A DNA stretch of 64,000 nt from Clostridiales bacterium (GCA_015069495.1 SVIN01000005.1:22203-86202); one strand, 5' to 3'; positions 1 to 9,748 are shown, counted from the first letter of the stretch. Program-made: numbers and translations. The notes: a model not told the origin generated them from the letters alone.

Positions 1-324
1 TTTTATCCATCTTACTCTTGGACGGAGATAATACGCCAACACGCCGTACAACGCCAATACGCCTGCAATACATACAAGCGCAATCAGCATGGCGTAAACA
101 AATCGTTTTGTGACCGAGCCCTCTGGGTTAATCGAACGGCTAATCAGCAAAAACAGCCCCGCCGCCGTCGCCCAAGTAAGACCGTTCCAGTTTACTTTGC
201 GAAACCCTTTCAGGAAGCCTATGGCGAACGCAATGGCAAGCAAAATCCCCGAAGCAATCCCAAAGAGCTTCGGTAAACTTTGCAATGCGCCGCCCGCGGC
301 CAATATCGAATGTAAAGAAATCAT
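1..324 (-). CDS. Membrane protein, 3'-truncated by window edge
   Basis: The reading frame starts at an ATG at 322-324 behind a good AAGGAGA site and stays open to the window edge, giving the first 108 residues. It has a hydrophobic stretch at about residues 20-38 (GIASGILLAIAFAIGF), a short basic loop with FLKGFRKVNW, a second hydrophobic segment at about 50-62 and a third at about 73-95. The GFLKGFRK loop after the first segment resembles CvpA-type small membrane proteins, but the match is weak and the C-terminus is missing. It would be the gene downstream of glnS on the same strand, 65 bases away. Function is not assigned. Confidence 0.6.
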   Translation of the reverse strand, partial: MISLHSILAAGGALQSLPKLFGIASGILLAIAFAIGFLKGFRKVNWNGLTWATAAGLFLLISRSINPEGSVTKRFVYAMLIALVCIAGVLALYGVLAYYLRPRVRWIK

Positions 325-389
325 TCTTTCTTCTCCTTCTATTCCACGGCGAGAACCGCCGTCGTTTTATGAACTAAAATGATATTTGG

Positions 390-2024
390 TTACTTGTTGA
401 AATTATCCTTCAAAGATACGATTTCGGACAAAACCAACTTTCCATTTTCATTGACGCATTTTTTGTAATAGCCAATACGCATCAATTGGAATTGCTTCCC
501 GTCCGCGCTTTCTGCAAGATAGGGTTCTGCTTTGCCTTGGAAAATGTGTTCGCTGTCCAAGTTCATGCGTTCGCCAAAATCCTGACCTGCGTATTCAGCG
601 TCTTTCAACAATACGCCGTATTTTCTGATTTCCGCATCCACACCCGTTTTTCCGTCTACCCACTGAATGGTACCGCGTACTTTCAAACCGCTGGTATCGT
701 TGGAAGATCTGCTTTCGGGTACGTACGAACATTTCAATTCCACCACTTCACCGTTTTCATCCTGCACCACTTCGTCGCAGTGAATGATATACGCGCCTTT
801 CAAACGCACGTAACCATCCATCTTCAAGCGTTGATACTTGGGAGGAGGATCAAGCGAGAAGTCTGCCTTGTCGATGTATACGGTGTTAGAGAATGCCACT
901 TGACGAGTGCCAAGTTCAGGCTTCAAGGGGTGAATAGCCGATTCCAGCATTTCTTCCCCTTCGTAGTTGGTGATGGTCACCTTCAAAGGCTCTAATACCG
1001 CCATCGCGCGTTCTGCATTTTCGTTGAGGTTGTCGCGAATGCAAGCTTCGAGGTAGGAAAGCTGACATTCGGAATTGGCTTTTACAATACCGATTTTGGT
1101 ACAGAAATCCAGCAACGCTTCGGGGGGTACACCGCGGTTTCTCAAACCCGTTATCGTAGGCATACGAGGATCATCCCAACCGTGTACGTGACCTTCTTCG
1201 ACCAATTTCTTAAGGTAACGCTTGGACATAACCGTATTCGTAACAGCAAGACGCGCAAATTCGATTTGGCGGGGTTTCGGTTCAAACCCAAGGTTGATAC
1301 CCACCCAATCGTACAAAGGTCTGTGGTCTTCAAATTCAAGCGTACAAAGGGAATGCGTTACCCCCTGCAAGTAGTCGCAGATGGGGTGCGCATAGTCATA
1401 CATAGGATAGATACACCAAGTATCCCCCGTACGATGGTGCGTACAACGCAAGATACGGTAAATGACAGGGTCGCGCATGTTCATATTGGGCGAAGCCATG
1501 TCGATTTTCGCACGCAAGCATTTGCTTCCGTCGGGATATTTACCCGCTTTCATTTCACGGAAGAGTTGCAAGTTTTCTTCCACACTGCGGTTTCTGTAAG
1601 GGCTTTCCTTACCTGCTTCCGTCAAAGTACCGCGGTGCGCGCTAATTTCTTCGGGGGAAAGGTCGCAGACGAAGGCTTTACCGTCCATGATTAACTTTTC
1701 CGCGTATTCATAGATAACGGGGAAGAAGTCGGACGCGTATACTTCCTTTGCCCAATCGTAGCCAATCCACGAGATGTCTTTGCGGATAGCGTCTACGAAT
1801 TCGGTTTTTTCCTTGGAAGGGTTGGTATCGTCGAAGAAGAGGTTGCATTTGCCCTCGTATTTCTTCGCCGTACCGAAGTTGACAAGCATACTCTTGATAT
1901 GACCGATATGGAGATAGCCGTTGGGTTCGGGCGGGAAACGAGTTTGCACTGCGGAAATTTTCCCGTTTTCGATATCGTCATTGATGATTTGTTCGATGAA
2001 ATTTGTTGCTTCGATAGTTTTCAT
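390..2024 (-). CDS. glnS: Glutamine--tRNA ligase
   Basis: Class I aminoacyl-tRNA synthetase that charges tRNA-Gln with glutamine in the cytoplasm. The protein is 544 residues, close to the usual 550. The catalytic signatures are visible: FPPEPNGYLHIGHIKS near the N-terminus (HIGH motif) and VMSKRYL about residue 250 (KMSKS equivalent), followed by the beta-barrel anticodon-binding region. The start is MKTIEATNF at 2024; the frame is open further upstream to 2195, but that part only translates the tandem repeat array at 2052-2281 and has no family similarity. A direct GlnRS is less common in Firmicutes than the GatCAB route, so its presence is a lineage marker. The repeat array occupies its 5' region. 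Confidence 0.95.
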   Translation of the reverse strand: MKTIEATNFIEQIINDDIENGKISAVQTRFPPEPNGYLHIGHIKSMLVNFGTAKKYEGKCNLFFDDTNPSKEKTEFVDAIRKDISWIGYDWAKEVYASDFFPVIYEYAEKLIMDGKAFVCDLSPEEISAHRGTLTEAGKESPYRNRSVEENLQLFREMKAGKYPDGSKCLRAKIDMASPNMNMRDPVIYRILRCTHHRTGDTWCIYPMYDYAHPICDYLQGVTHSLCTLEFEDHRPLYDWVGINLGFEPKPRQIEFARLAVTNTVMSKRYLKKLVEEGHVHGWDDPRMPTITGLRNRGVPPEALLDFCTKIGIVKANSECQLSYLEACIRDNLNENAERAMAVLEPLKVTITNYEGEEMLESAIHPLKPELGTRQVAFSNTVYIDKADFSLDPPPKYQRLKMDGYVRLKGAYIIHCDEVVQDENGEVVELKCSYVPESRSSNDTSGLKVRGTIQWVDGKTGVDAEIRKYGVLLKDAEYAGQDFGERMNLDSEHIFQGKAEPYLAESADGKQFQLMRIGYYKKCVNENGKLVLSEIVSLKDNFNK

Positions 2025-2051
2025 ATTGTATTTCTCACTTATTAAATATTT

Positions 2052-2281
2052 GTGAATTGCCAACTGTGTTGGCGTGAATTGAAAACGGAGTTTTCGTGAA
2101 TTGCCAACTGTGTTGGCGTGAATTGAAAACGGAGTTTTCGTGAATTGCCAACTGTGTTGGCGTGAATTGAAAACGGAGTTTTCGTGAATTGCCAACTGTG
2201 TTGGCGTGAATTGAAAACGGAGTTTTCGTGAATTGCCAACTGTGTTGGCGTGAATTGAATTGTAGGCTTTGCCTTCAATTC
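2052..2281. repeat. Family A hairpin array A1 (tandem 44-bp unit)
   Basis: Four complete 44-bp units start at 2052, 2096, 2140 and 2184, followed by a partial fifth at 2228. Each unit is GTGAATT, palindrome GCCAACTGTGTTGGC, GTGAATT, palindrome GAAAACGGAGTTTTC. The array closes with a longer palindrome whose outer arms are GAATTG and CAATTC (2257-2281). It lies between glnS (start 2024) and the four-helix gene (stop 2295). Reading through it makes spurious ORFs on the minus strand. The tandem identity of the units suggests recent slippage or recombination. Confidence 0.93.
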
Positions 2282-2294
2282 GTTGTGGCTTGTT

Positions 2295-2648
2295 TTATAA
2301 TTTCTCCTTTGCTGTTCTGATAGAAGCTGTTAATTTTACTCTTATCTTGTTGCAAGCTTCCGTTAGCTCAGTATTCTCTTCTTGGGTTATGTAGCCCGTT
2401 TCTTGGAAAATATCCAACCAATAAGCCGTTTCATAACATTCTTTTAATGCGATTTGAAACTTATTGATAAAATCCAGTCTACTGCTTGCGTAGTTTCCTT
2501 CATGTATATTCGCACCGATACTCGTTCCGCTTCTCAACAATTGATTTACTAAGACCGTTTCATTGCGGTTTGTACGTATCTCTTTACATATTTGAATAAT
2601 CCGTATTGCAAACGATTTTGACAACTGAACTAAATTCTTCTCATCCAT
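2295..2648 (-). CDS. Four-helix bundle protein (23S rRNA IVS / Avd-like family)
   Basis: A 117-residue, all-helical protein beginning MDEKNLVQLSKSFAIRI. The core RSGTSIGANIHEGNYASSRLDFINKFQIALKE, given here by its key words RSGTS, GANI.E and FINK..IALKE, is the signature of the four-helix-bundle family known from 23S rRNA intervening sequences and from Avd proteins of diversity-generating retroelements. No reverse transcriptase or variable repeat is nearby, so it is an orphan of the family; its role is unknown. The start has GGGAGA 6-7 bases upstream. It sits between two family A hairpin arrays (2052-2281 and 2667-2761). A paralogue is at 19358-19702. Confidence 0.85.
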   Translation of the reverse strand: MDEKNLVQLSKSFAIRIIQICKEIRTNRNETVLVNQLLRSGTSIGANIHEGNYASSRLDFINKFQIALKECYETAYWLDIFQETGYITQEENTELTEACNKIRVKLTASIRTAKEKL

Positions 2649-2666
2649 TTCTAATTCTCCCGCAAC

Positions 2667-2761
2667 GCGTTTGTTCGCAAACGCAATTCACGCAAGCTTG
2701 CTTGCAATTCACGGATTTATCCAATTCACGTATATGCAATATACAATTCACTCGTTTACGA
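2667..2761. repeat. Family A hairpin array A2
   Basis: The array reads palindrome GCGTTTGTTCGCAAACGC, AATTCAC, GCAAGCTTGCTTGC, AATTCAC, GGATTTATCC, AATTCAC, GTATATGCAATATAC, AATTCAC, TCGTTTACGA. All five words between the constant linkers are perfect inverted repeats. The last one (2752-2761) contains the TAA stop codon of fhs (2756-2758), so the element reaches into the gene end. Confidence 0.9.
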
Positions 2762-4411
2762 TAGACCTACAATCACTCCATTTGAGAGTAAATCAATCTT
2801 CTCCGCCGCAGGATGCGCACCCAAACCAGGCATCAACATGATTTTACCTGCGATGGCTACGATAAAGCCCGCACCGCCCTTCAATACGATATCACGTACT
2901 GCGATGCGGAATCCTTCGGGTCTGCCCAACAATTCTGCATTGTCCGATAAGGAATATTGCGTTTTTGCAATGATGACGGGCAAATTCCCACAGCCCTTTT
3001 CTTCAATCGTCTTAATTTTCACAAGCGCTTCTTCCGAGAAATCTACGCCGTCCGCACCGTAAATCTTCTGTGCGATATGTTCAATCTTCTCGCAAACCCC
3101 TTCTTCCAAAGCATAAGGGAATTCCATATTCGAAGGGATTTCACAAGCCTTGACAACTTCTTCAGCAAGTTCTTTCCCGCCTTCCCCGCCTTTAAGGAAT
3201 ACGTCCGTGAACACTGCCACCGAACCCGCCTTTTTCACCGTTTCGATAACGAAATCGGTTTCCGCTTGCGTATCGGTGAAGAAACGGTTCATCGCAACCA
3301 CTACGGGTTTCTTGTATACGTTTTTGATGTTTTCGATATGTTTCAAAAGGTTGGGCATACCCTTTTCCAACGCTTCCAAATTTTCTTCGGAAAGGTTGGT
3401 CTTGTCCGCCCCGCCGTGTAATTTCAACGCTTTTACCGTGGCAACGATGACAACGCAGTTGGGTTCAATCCCCGCCGCGCGGCACTTGGTATCAAGGAAT
3501 TTTTCCGCACCGAGGTCTGCGCCAAACCCCGCTTCCGTTACCGCGTATTCCGCAAGGCTCATCGCCGCATACGTTGCTTGTACACTGTTACAGCCGTGCG
3601 CGATGTTTGCAAACGGCCCGCCGTGAATGATGGCAGGGGTATGTTCCAAGGTTTGTACAAGGTTGGGTTTCATCGCGTCTTTCAACAACACCGCCATCGA
3701 ACCGACCGCACCGGGGATATCCTTTGCGCGCACGTATTCGCCATCCGTATTCAAACCTACGATGATATTGCCCAAACGTTTTTTCAAATCGTCGATATCC
3801 GTCGCAAGACACAACACCGCCATCACTTCGCTTGCCGCCGTGATGTCGAAATGGTCTTCACGTTCCACCCCTCTGCCTTTACCGCCAACCGTTACGTTGA
3901 TAAGCTGGCGTTCGTTCATGTCCATACAACGGTGGAAATAAATGTTGTCGGTATCAATCTTCAACTCGTTACCGCGGAAAATATGGTTGTCCATCAACGC
4001 ACACAAAAGGTTGTTCGCCGCTGTGATTGCGTGTAAATCCCCCGTGAAGTGCAGGTTGATTTCGGACATAGGCACTACCTGTGCATAACCGCCGCCCGCC
4101 GCGCCGCCTTTGATACCGAATACGGGACCAAGCGAAGGTTCACGCAAGGCAAGACACGCACGTTTGCCAAGCTTGGACAAGCCGTCCGCAAGCCCAATCG
4201 ACACCGTGGTCTTCCCTTCCCCCGACGAAGTGGGGTTGATGGCTGTTACCAAAATCAATTTCGCGGTTCTTTTCGCGTCCTTAGGCAAAGCAATCTTAGC
4301 CTTATATTTCCCATACAATTCCAAATTATCCTCGGTGAGGTTTAATTTCTTCGCAACTTCGCGAATGTCAATCAGTTCGGCGCTTTCTGCAATTTCGATA
4401 TCCGACAGCAT
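2756..4411 (-). CDS. fhs: Formate--tetrahydrofolate ligase
   Basis: ATP-dependent ligation of formate to tetrahydrofolate, giving 10-formyl-THF for one-carbon metabolism, purine synthesis or the methyl branch of acetogenesis. The protein has 551 residues (family about 555). The ATP-binding loop [15 protein letters not shown] lies at about residues 50-65, and [20 protein letters not shown] and the conserved HFTGDLHAI follow. The start at 4411 ([10 protein letters not shown]) has AAGGAGAG; an upstream in-frame extension to 4480 is not supported. It is transcribed divergently from glyS. A plausible minus-strand -10 (TATAAT) is at 4469-4474, without a clear -35. Confidence 0.96.
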   Translation of the reverse strand: MLSDIEIAESAELIDIREVAKKLNLTEDNLELYGKYKAKIALPKDAKRTAKLILVTAINPTSSGEGKTTVSIGLADGLSKLGKRACLALREPSLGPVFGIKGGAAGGGYAQVVPMSEINLHFTGDLHAITAANNLLCALMDNHIFRGNELKIDTDNIYFHRCMDMNERQLINVTVGGKGRGVEREDHFDITAASEVMAVLCLATDIDDLKKRLGNIIVGLNTDGEYVRAKDIPGAVGSMAVLLKDAMKPNLVQTLEHTPAIIHGGPFANIAHGCNSVQATYAAMSLAEYAVTEAGFGADLGAEKFLDTKCRAAGIEPNCVVIVATVKALKLHGGADKTNLSEENLEALEKGMPNLLKHIENIKNVYKKPVVVAMNRFFTDTQAETDFVIETVKKAGSVAVFTDVFLKGGEGGKELAEEVVKACEIPSNMEFPYALEEGVCEKIEHIAQKIYGADGVDFSEEALVKIKTIEEKGCGNLPVIIAKTQYSLSDNAELLGRPEGFRIAVRDIVLKGGAGFIVAIAGKIMLMPGLGAHPAAEKIDLLSNGVIVGLS

Positions 4412-4620
4412 TGAATTTCTCTCCTTTTTCGGGCGTAATCTCGCACTATGTATAATATTAGTCATAATATTATAGCACATATTCTAAAAAAAAGGAATAT
4501 TTCTGACGGGGTTTTTTGCGATTTTTTTGTCTTTTTTTGATTTTTTTCCTATTTTTTTTCTTTAATTTGAAAAAACGCGAAATCCAAGGAAACTTTTTTA
4601 AAAAACGCTTCCCCTTTCAT

Positions 4621-4650
4621 TTGACTTGACCGCGTAAAATATCGTATAAT
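4621..4650 (+). promoter_or_regulatory. Promoter of glyS
   Basis: TTGACT at 4621-4626, 18-base spacer, TATAAT at 4645-4650. No T-box structure fits in the short leader before the start at 4692. Confidence 0.75.
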
Positions 4651-4691
4651 TATAGCGTATAAAAAATTTGAATCGAGAGGTTAAAACGGTT

Positions 4692-6092
4692 ATGGCTGAA
4701 AAGAGAGCAGTAACGATGGAAAAACTCGTTTCCCTTTGCAAAAACAGAGGGTTCATCTTCCCCGGCAGTGAAATTTACGGCGGACTTGCGAACACGTGGG
4801 ATTACGGTCCTTTGGGCGTGGAATTGAAAAACAACGTAAAGAAAGCTTGGTGGAAAAAATTCATTCAAGAAAATCCCTACAATACGGGTGTAGATTGTGC
4901 AATCCTTATGAACACGCGCACTTGGCAGGCTTCGGGCCACCTTGGCGGGTTCTCCGATCCTTTGATGGATTGTAAGAGCTGTAAAGCACGCCACCGCGCA
5001 GACAACCTCGTGGAAAACTACGTAGCGAAGAAAGGTCTTGACGTAAAAGTAGAAGCAATGGACAACGATGCATTGGAAGCGTTCATCACCGAACACAAAA
5101 TCGTTTGCCCTATCTGCGGTAATTCAGACTTTACTTCGATTAGAAAATTCAACTTGATGTTCAAGACGTTCCAAGGCGTTACCGAAGATTCGGCCAACAC
5201 CGTTTACCTTCGTCCCGAAACCGCGCAAGGTATCTTCGTGAACTTTGAAAACGTTCAACGCTCCACGCGTATGCGCGTACCTTTCGGTATTGGGCAAATC
5301 GGTAAGTCCTTCCGTAACGAAATTACGCCCGGTAACTTCACCTTCCGTACCCGTGAATTCGAACAGATGGAACTTGAATTCTTCTGTAAACCCGGCACTG
5401 ACCTCGAATGGTTTGCATATTGGAAAGATTTCTGCAAAAATTGGCTTCTCTCCCTCGGCATGAAGGAAGAAAATCTCCACCTTCGCGACCACTCGGCGGA
5501 AGAGCTTTGTTTCTACTCGAAAGCAACCACCGACTTCGAATATAAATTTGCATTCGGTTGGGGTGAACTTTGGGGTATTGCGGACAGAACGGATTATGAC
5601 CTTTCTCAACACGCGAAAGAATGCGGTAAGCCCATCACTTACCTTGACCCTGTAACCAACGAAAGATACGTACCCTACGTAGTTGAACCTTCGCTTGGTG
5701 CGGATCGTGTGGTACTTGCGTTCTTGACCGACGCTTATGATGAAGAAGTGGTTGATGCGGAAAAGAACGATATCCGTACGGTACTTCGTTTGCACCCCGC
5801 GCTTGCGCCTTACAAGTGCGCAGTATTGCCTTTGCAAAAGAATTTGTCGGAACAAGCGGATGCTATCTATGCAAAGATGGCGAAGAAGTTCCCTGCTACC
5901 TATGACGTAACGGGGTCTATCGGTAAGCGTTACCGCCGTCAGGATGAAATCGGTACGCCGTTCTGCGTAACTGTGGATTTCCAAACTTTGGAAGACAACA
6001 CCGTTACCGTACGTGACCGTGACAGCATGGAACAGATTCGTGTATCCGTGGAAGACGCTATCAAGTACATTGAAGAAAAAATTAACTTTTAG
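4692..6092 (+). CDS. glyS: Glycine--tRNA ligase (dimeric, class II)
   Basis: Class II synthetase of the alpha2 (eukaryote/archaea-like) type that charges tRNA-Gly; 466 residues. N-terminal [22 protein letters not shown] is diagnostic, followed by a zinc-binding insertion with [11 protein letters not shown] and CPICGNSDF, motif 2 [20 protein letters not shown] and motif 3 [14 protein letters not shown]; the anticodon-binding domain is C-terminal. The start is taken at 4692 (MAEKRAV), with GAGAGG upstream; an in-frame ATG at 4668 overlaps the initial transcribed region and is less likely. A strong terminator follows at 6143-6174. Its tRNA substrate gene is at 19122. Confidence 0.96.
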   Translation: MAEKRAVTMEKLVSLCKNRGFIFPGSEIYGGLANTWDYGPLGVELKNNVKKAWWKKFIQENPYNTGVDCAILMNTRTWQASGHLGGFSDPLMDCKSCKARHRADNLVENYVAKKGLDVKVEAMDNDALEAFITEHKIVCPICGNSDFTSIRKFNLMFKTFQGVTEDSANTVYLRPETAQGIFVNFENVQRSTRMRVPFGIGQIGKSFRNEITPGNFTFRTREFEQMELEFFCKPGTDLEWFAYWKDFCKNWLLSLGMKEENLHLRDHSAEELCFYSKATTDFEYKFAFGWGELWGIADRTDYDLSQHAKECGKPITYLDPVTNERYVPYVVEPSLGADRVVLAFLTDAYDEEVVDAEKNDIRTVLRLHPALAPYKCAVLPLQKNLSEQADAIYAKMAKKFPATYDVTGSIGKRYRRQDEIGTPFCVTVDFQTLEDNTVTVRDRDSMEQIRVSVEDAIKYIEEKINF

Positions 6093-6142
6093 TAGACTTT
6101 GGTAAGCTTAATTGCTTTCACTAATAATTTTATGGTAAAAAA

Positions 6143-6174
6143 TCGGGAAGAGTTTTTAGGCTCTTCCCTTTTTT
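6143..6174 (+). terminator. Intrinsic terminator after glyS
   Basis: Stem GGGAAGAG / CTCTTCCC with an 8-base loop, followed by a run of T. Confidence 0.9.
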
Positions 6175-6203
6175 CATTGCGTACATGGTAGGCAGATTTT
6201 TAT

Positions 6204-6223
6204 TTCAACGCGTACATGCCCCC
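6204..6223 (-). repeat. 20-bp motif C copy (plus partial copy at 6178-6193)
   Basis: Minus-strand copy of the word GGGGGCATGTACGCGTTGAA, in the intergenic region before the hydrolase gene. A second partial copy (CCTACCATGTACGC type) lies 15 bases to the left. See the finding on this dispersed motif. Confidence 0.7.
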
Positions 6224-6257
6224 TATCTATACCTTTTCTACATTGACCTTTTTTTGC

Positions 6258-6286
6258 TTGAAATTTTTATAAAAAAGTGCTATACT
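6258..6286 (+). promoter_or_regulatory. Promoter of the alpha/beta hydrolase gene
   Basis: TTGAAA at 6258-6263, 17-base spacer, TATACT at 6281-6286, 30 bases before the start codon. Confidence 0.7.
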
Positions 6287-6315
6287 AATCACATTCCCAC
6301 TAAGGAGCAACCATT

Positions 6316-7263
6316 ATGGAATGGTATCATATCGCAGGCATCGTTATCCTTGCGCTTGCCGTATTGACAATTGCAATCGCCTTTTACTGTTTTAGAAAGG
6401 TGTTTTATTCCCCTGACCGTCAACCCTTAAAAGAAGACGAATATGAAATTCCCCCTGGGGAAATTTACGAAGTCCACCGCGACCAAATGATTGCGTGGAT
6501 GAAGGAAGCGCGCGCAATGCCCTATCAACGCGTATCCATTCAATCCCATGACGGGTTGACTTTACGCGGTCGGTATTTCGAATACGCGAAAGGCGCGCCC
6601 TTGGAAATTATTTTCCACGGTTACCGCGGCAACAGCGAACGCGACCTCAGCGGCGGAGTACAACGTTGTTTCGCATTGGGTAGAAATTCGTTAATCGTTG
6701 ACCACCGCGGCAGCGGTTTAAGCGACGGACACGTCATTACCTTTGGCGTAAACGAAAGAAAGGATTGTCTGCGTTGGGTGGATTTTGCCGCCAAGACTTT
6801 CGGCAGTGAACAAAAAATTATCCTGGTCGGTATCTCCATGGGGGCGGCGACCGCATTGATGGCGGCGGGCGAACCTTTGCCCGAAAACGTCGTCGGGGTC
6901 ATCGCTGATTGCGGATATTCCTCACAAAAGGAAATCATCAAAAAGGTTGTCCGTGAAATGCATTTACCCCCCGCCCTCGTTTATCCCTTTATCAAGCTTG
7001 GCGCGCGGCTGTTCGGACATTTCAACCTCGAAGAAACAACTCCGCTCAAAGCCATGGAAACCTGTAAAATTCCCGTCATTTTCCTGCATGGTGATACCGA
7101 CGAGTTTATCCCCTTTGACATGAGCCGACAAAACTACGAAGCATGCAAAACCCCCAAACGCCTTATCAAGGTGGAAGGCGCTGGGCATGGACTTGCTTAC
7201 CCGCACGATCAACAAGGCTACCTGAATGCCTTGCGTGAATTTGAAAAAGAATGGAATTTATAA
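6316..7263 (+). CDS. Membrane-anchored alpha/beta hydrolase
   Basis: A 315-residue serine hydrolase-like protein. Residues 3-27 are one hydrophobic anchor; the catalytic domain follows. Visible elements are the oxyanion HGYRGNSERD, VDHRGSG, the nucleophile elbow GISMGAA (Ser), an acidic residue in HGDTDEFIPF and the histidine in GAGHGLAYP. This matches the YqkD/BAAT-like group of alpha/beta hydrolases in Firmicutes, whose substrates are mostly unknown (esters or peptides). AAGGAG lies 8 bases before the ATG. The gene is monocistronic between its own promoter and the terminator at 7410-7438, with a MITE-like element directly after the stop. Confidence 0.85.
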   Translation: MEWYHIAGIVILALAVLTIAIAFYCFRKVFYSPDRQPLKEDEYEIPPGEIYEVHRDQMIAWMKEARAMPYQRVSIQSHDGLTLRGRYFEYAKGAPLEIIFHGYRGNSERDLSGGVQRCFALGRNSLIVDHRGSGLSDGHVITFGVNERKDCLRWVDFAAKTFGSEQKIILVGISMGAATALMAAGEPLPENVVGVIADCGYSSQKEIIKKVVREMHLPPALVYPFIKLGARLFGHFNLEETTPLKAMETCKIPVIFLHGDTDEFIPFDMSRQNYEACKTPKRLIKVEGAGHGLAYPHDQQGYLNALREFEKEWNL

Positions 7264-7268
7264 GAAAA

Positions 7269-7405
7269 GGCTATATCACGACGAGAAAAATGCAAGACAG
7301 ACAAGCGTTTTGTGATGGCGCATACCCTCAGCGGTCTGTAACTGAATGCGACGTATTTCGCCGTATTTTTTCCGTCAAAAATCAATCAAGGGATGTGACA
7401 GAGCC
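7269..7405. repeat. MITE-like element E1 (diverged, 137 bp)
   Basis: Ends GGCTATATCAC and GTGACAGAGCC form an imperfect terminal inverted repeat like the 110-bp copies at 49580 and 58214. The right part (CCGTCAAAAATCAATCAAG) matches those copies; the middle differs and is longer. It starts five bases after the hydrolase stop codon. Confidence 0.65.
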
Positions 7406-7409
7406 TAAG

Positions 7410-7438
7410 AAAAACCCCTTCCAAACGAAGGGGTTTTT
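7410..7438. terminator. Bidirectional terminator
   Basis: AAAACCCCTTC / GAAGGGGTTTTT hairpin with A and T runs on either side, between convergent genes ending at 7263 and 7441. Confidence 0.88.
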
Positions 7439-7440
7439 GC

Positions 7441-8382
7441 TTATGCTTTACTTGCTAAAATTTTCTTTTGTAATTCTTTGAACTTACGGTAATAATGGCT
7501 CAGCATCACGTCCATCGTTGCCAAGCAACCATCGAGGATGAACAGCAATCGATCGTGCGCCCAACCCAATACGTGCAACATGGAAACAAAGGCCATGTAG
7601 ATATACATTCTCACACTCAATTGCCCTACGGCATCGCAGAATTTACCACCCACGTTGATATTCGAGGTGAAGTAAATCAGCGCCATAAATACCCCAAGCA
7701 TGGTAAGGGAAAGCCAATAATCTTTCTTGATATACGCCAAGTACACCGTCAGGGGTACCAATACCACCACGAACAGGATATTATAGTTGAATTTCTTGGG
7801 TTTCCATTTCGGGATATACGACAAGAGCATACCCAACGCCAAACAGCCAAACGTACGCGCTACAAAGGTGAATTCGTAGATAAAGAAACCGTGGTTTTCC
7901 ATCGCGTAATGCAATCCACCCATGACCAATGCCAACACCGCCAAGAATACCGCGTAGCCTTTTTCATTCTTAACCCAACGGAATACCAAATAAAGAATCC
8001 CAATCGCCAAAACCATGTACAACAGATACCACCAGTAACGGAAATTGGTCAACAATACGCCAGGGATATCTTCACGAATAAACAACGCCATACACACCGC
8101 GTTGAATGCTGTGGCAATCAACAAGGAAAAAGTCATCGGTTTCAAGCGGCTCCACATCAATTTCCCCGCGCCAGCGAAGACTTTTTCCTCTTTCAGCTTA
8201 CGCATGGACGACAATAAGAAAAATCCGCTTAAAATAAAGAAGAAATCCACCGCCAAGCGCGCAATGGAAAATATCTTTTCATCCCCTGGATTTTCAAAGA
8301 AGAAAAATTCGTGGTAATACATTACCCAGAAACAAAAGAATAATCTGTAAAGCTCTAACAGCCCGTTTCTTTTCTTTTTCAT
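7441..8382 (-). CDS. Acyltransferase 3 family membrane protein
   Basis: A 313-residue polytopic protein of the acyltransferase-3 (OafA/YrhL-like) family, which transfers acyl groups to carbohydrate or cell-envelope acceptors. The N-terminus has the typical LLELYRLFFCFWVMYYHEFFFF (conserved His in the first membrane segment) followed by AVDFFFILSGFFLL. About eight to ten hydrophobic segments cover residues 10-290. Start at 8382 with AGAGG upstream and a consensus promoter. The acceptor is unknown; no glycosyltransferase or capsule gene is adjacent. Confidence 0.85.
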   Translation of the reverse strand: MKKKRNGLLELYRLFFCFWVMYYHEFFFFENPGDEKIFSIARLAVDFFFILSGFFLLSSMRKLKEEKVFAGAGKLMWSRLKPMTFSLLIATAFNAVCMALFIREDIPGVLLTNFRYWWYLLYMVLAIGILYLVFRWVKNEKGYAVFLAVLALVMGGLHYAMENHGFFIYEFTFVARTFGCLALGMLLSYIPKWKPKKFNYNILFVVVLVPLTVYLAYIKKDYWLSLTMLGVFMALIYFTSNINVGGKFCDAVGQLSVRMYIYMAFVSMLHVLGWAHDRLLFILDGCLATMDVMLSHYYRKFKELQKKILASKA

Positions 8383-8413
8383 GTAAACCTCTTTGGTTTA
8401 AAAATTTAACATT

Positions 8414-8442
8414 ATTGTATCACTTTTTCTCGCATTTGTCAA
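8414..8442 (-). promoter_or_regulatory. Promoter of the acyltransferase 3 gene
   Basis: Minus-strand TTGACA (8437-8442), 17-base spacer, TACAAT (8414-8419). Confidence 0.8.
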
Positions 8443-8462
8443 ATCATATCATGGTATATATG

Positions 8463-8488
8463 AAAAAAGCCACCGACGGTGGCTTTTT
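8463..8488 (-). terminator. Terminator of the PlsC-like gene
   Basis: AAAAAGCCACC / GGTGGCTTTTT hairpin, three bases beyond the stop at 8492. Confidence 0.85.
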
Positions 8489-8491
8489 GCT

Positions 8492-9748
8492 TTACTTTTC
8501 TCTATTTTTTAAGGCGATATCGTAAATTTTTTCGGTCGCAAACGCCAACTTCGTTACAATATTTTCTTGCGTGGGGTAGCAATAGAAGGAGTCCGTTTCC
8601 GTGGAAATATCCAAACAATCCGCTCTGCGGATACGGAAATAATCATATTCCACGTGCAAGCTGTTGATTTCCAAAGGCTTGCGCTGAATGCGATAATCAC
8701 TGCCGTTATAATGCCCTGTCAAAACCCAACCGTTTTCCACATCGTGGGTCAGTTTCCCCTTGCCAAGCTTGGTGAAGCCCTGCGTGCGGGGCAATGAGAA
8801 GACGTCCACTTCATCCTCGTAAACGTAGGTACCTTCTTCAATCTGCTTACACACCTGCGTGCGTTCCCATTCGAACCAATCGGGGATATGAGGGAACTCC
8901 GTTTCCCCTTCCAACGCAGACAAACTGCCGTCCTCGTTCAAATTCCAACGCTTTCCGCAAGCGGTACAAAACAGCTCGGTACCCTTGGAATCCATTTTCG
9001 ATTCCGTCATGCAATGGGGGCACTGGTACAAGATACGGTGCAAACCTTCCGCGCGGAATTTTTCCTTAATCAAAATACCGTTTTCCTTTTGATAACGATA
9101 CTCGTCATAGGTCAAACTTTCCTTAATCTTCGCGTTGATTTCGTCCACGGACATGCGTTCGATGTCTTCCACGGTCAAAATCTGCGTCAACGTGGTATGC
9201 AGAGGCACTTTTCTCTTTTTACGGAAATTCCAAAACGGGGAAAGCAAGTGGTTACCGCGATGCACAACCGCCACCACGGGCACTTTGTTTTTCTTTACAA
9301 TTTTCCCAAGCGAGGGGGGCAGGTACGAGGTTATACCGCAAGGCGAATATCTCGCTTCGGGGTACATACACAAAATATCCCCGCGTTTCGCTACGGTAAA
9401 AATGTTACGAACCAGCTTCAAATCGGTGGTAAATTTGCGGGTGCAAATCGAACCAATCCACTCCATCAACCAAGCGCGTTTGATGTATCCGTCCACGTTC
9501 ACAACGTTGTTAACGCGGTGAGGCCAAGTCGCCATCGCGGTCAACTCAAAGTCGATGAAGGACATGTGGTTGCTCAAAATCATATAAGGCGGTTTTAAAC
9601 CTTCCATGTTGATTTTTTCAATTTTCCTCTTTTTACCCATCAAGGCAAAGCGAGAAAGCACCCAAATCAACCCCATCAAATATAAGGGTTGGCGAATAGG
9701 TTTTTTGCCAGTATCATACCGTTTTTTATTTTTGTAATTAACTTGCAT
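8492..9748 (-). CDS. 1-acyl-glycerol-3-phosphate acyltransferase-like protein with zinc ribbon
   Basis: A 418-residue protein with an N-terminal PlsC-type domain (about residues 45-230): NHMSFID gives the HX4D catalytic pair, and YPEARYSP is the acceptor-binding PEG-like motif. After it comes a CPHC...CTAC zinc ribbon (about 255-280) and a C-terminal domain of about 130 residues without a recognised family. The extension makes it longer than housekeeping PlsC (about 240 residues), so it may acylate a lysophospholipid or another lipid. Start at 9748 with AGGAAA upstream. The C-terminal domain and the zinc ribbon are the unusual parts. Confidence 0.82.
   Translation of the reverse strand: MQVNYKNKKRYDTGKKPIRQPLYLMGLIWVLSRFALMGKKRKIEKINMEGLKPPYMILSNHMSFIDFELTAMATWPHRVNNVVNVDGYIKRAWLMEWIGSICTRKFTTDLKLVRNIFTVAKRGDILCMYPEARYSPCGITSYLPPSLGKIVKKNKVPVVAVVHRGNHLLSPFWNFRKKRKVPLHTTLTQILTVEDIERMSVDEINAKIKESLTYDEYRYQKENGILIKEKFRAEGLHRILYQCPHCMTESKMDSKGTELFCTACGKRWNLNEDGSLSALEGETEFPHIPDWFEWERTQVCKQIEEGTYVYEDEVDVFSLPRTQGFTKLGKGKLTHDVENGWVLTGHYNGSDYRIQRKPLEINSLHVEYDYFRIRRADCLDISTETDSFYCYPTQENIVTKLAFATEKIYDIALKNREK

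Noticed and set aside
2025..2195. N-terminal extension of glnS and an overlapping 78-residue ORF through the 44-bp repeats
   Set aside because: They only translate the repeat array; GlnRS starts at MKTIEATNF.
2052..2281. CRISPR array
   Set aside because: The constant word is only 7 bases and the intervening words are palindromes; no cas genes.
4412..4691. T-box riboswitch upstream of glyS
   Set aside because: The promoter is only about 40-70 bases from the start codon; no specifier or antiterminator fits.
5124..5984. 286-residue ORF on the minus strand
   Set aside because: Antisense shadow of glyS.
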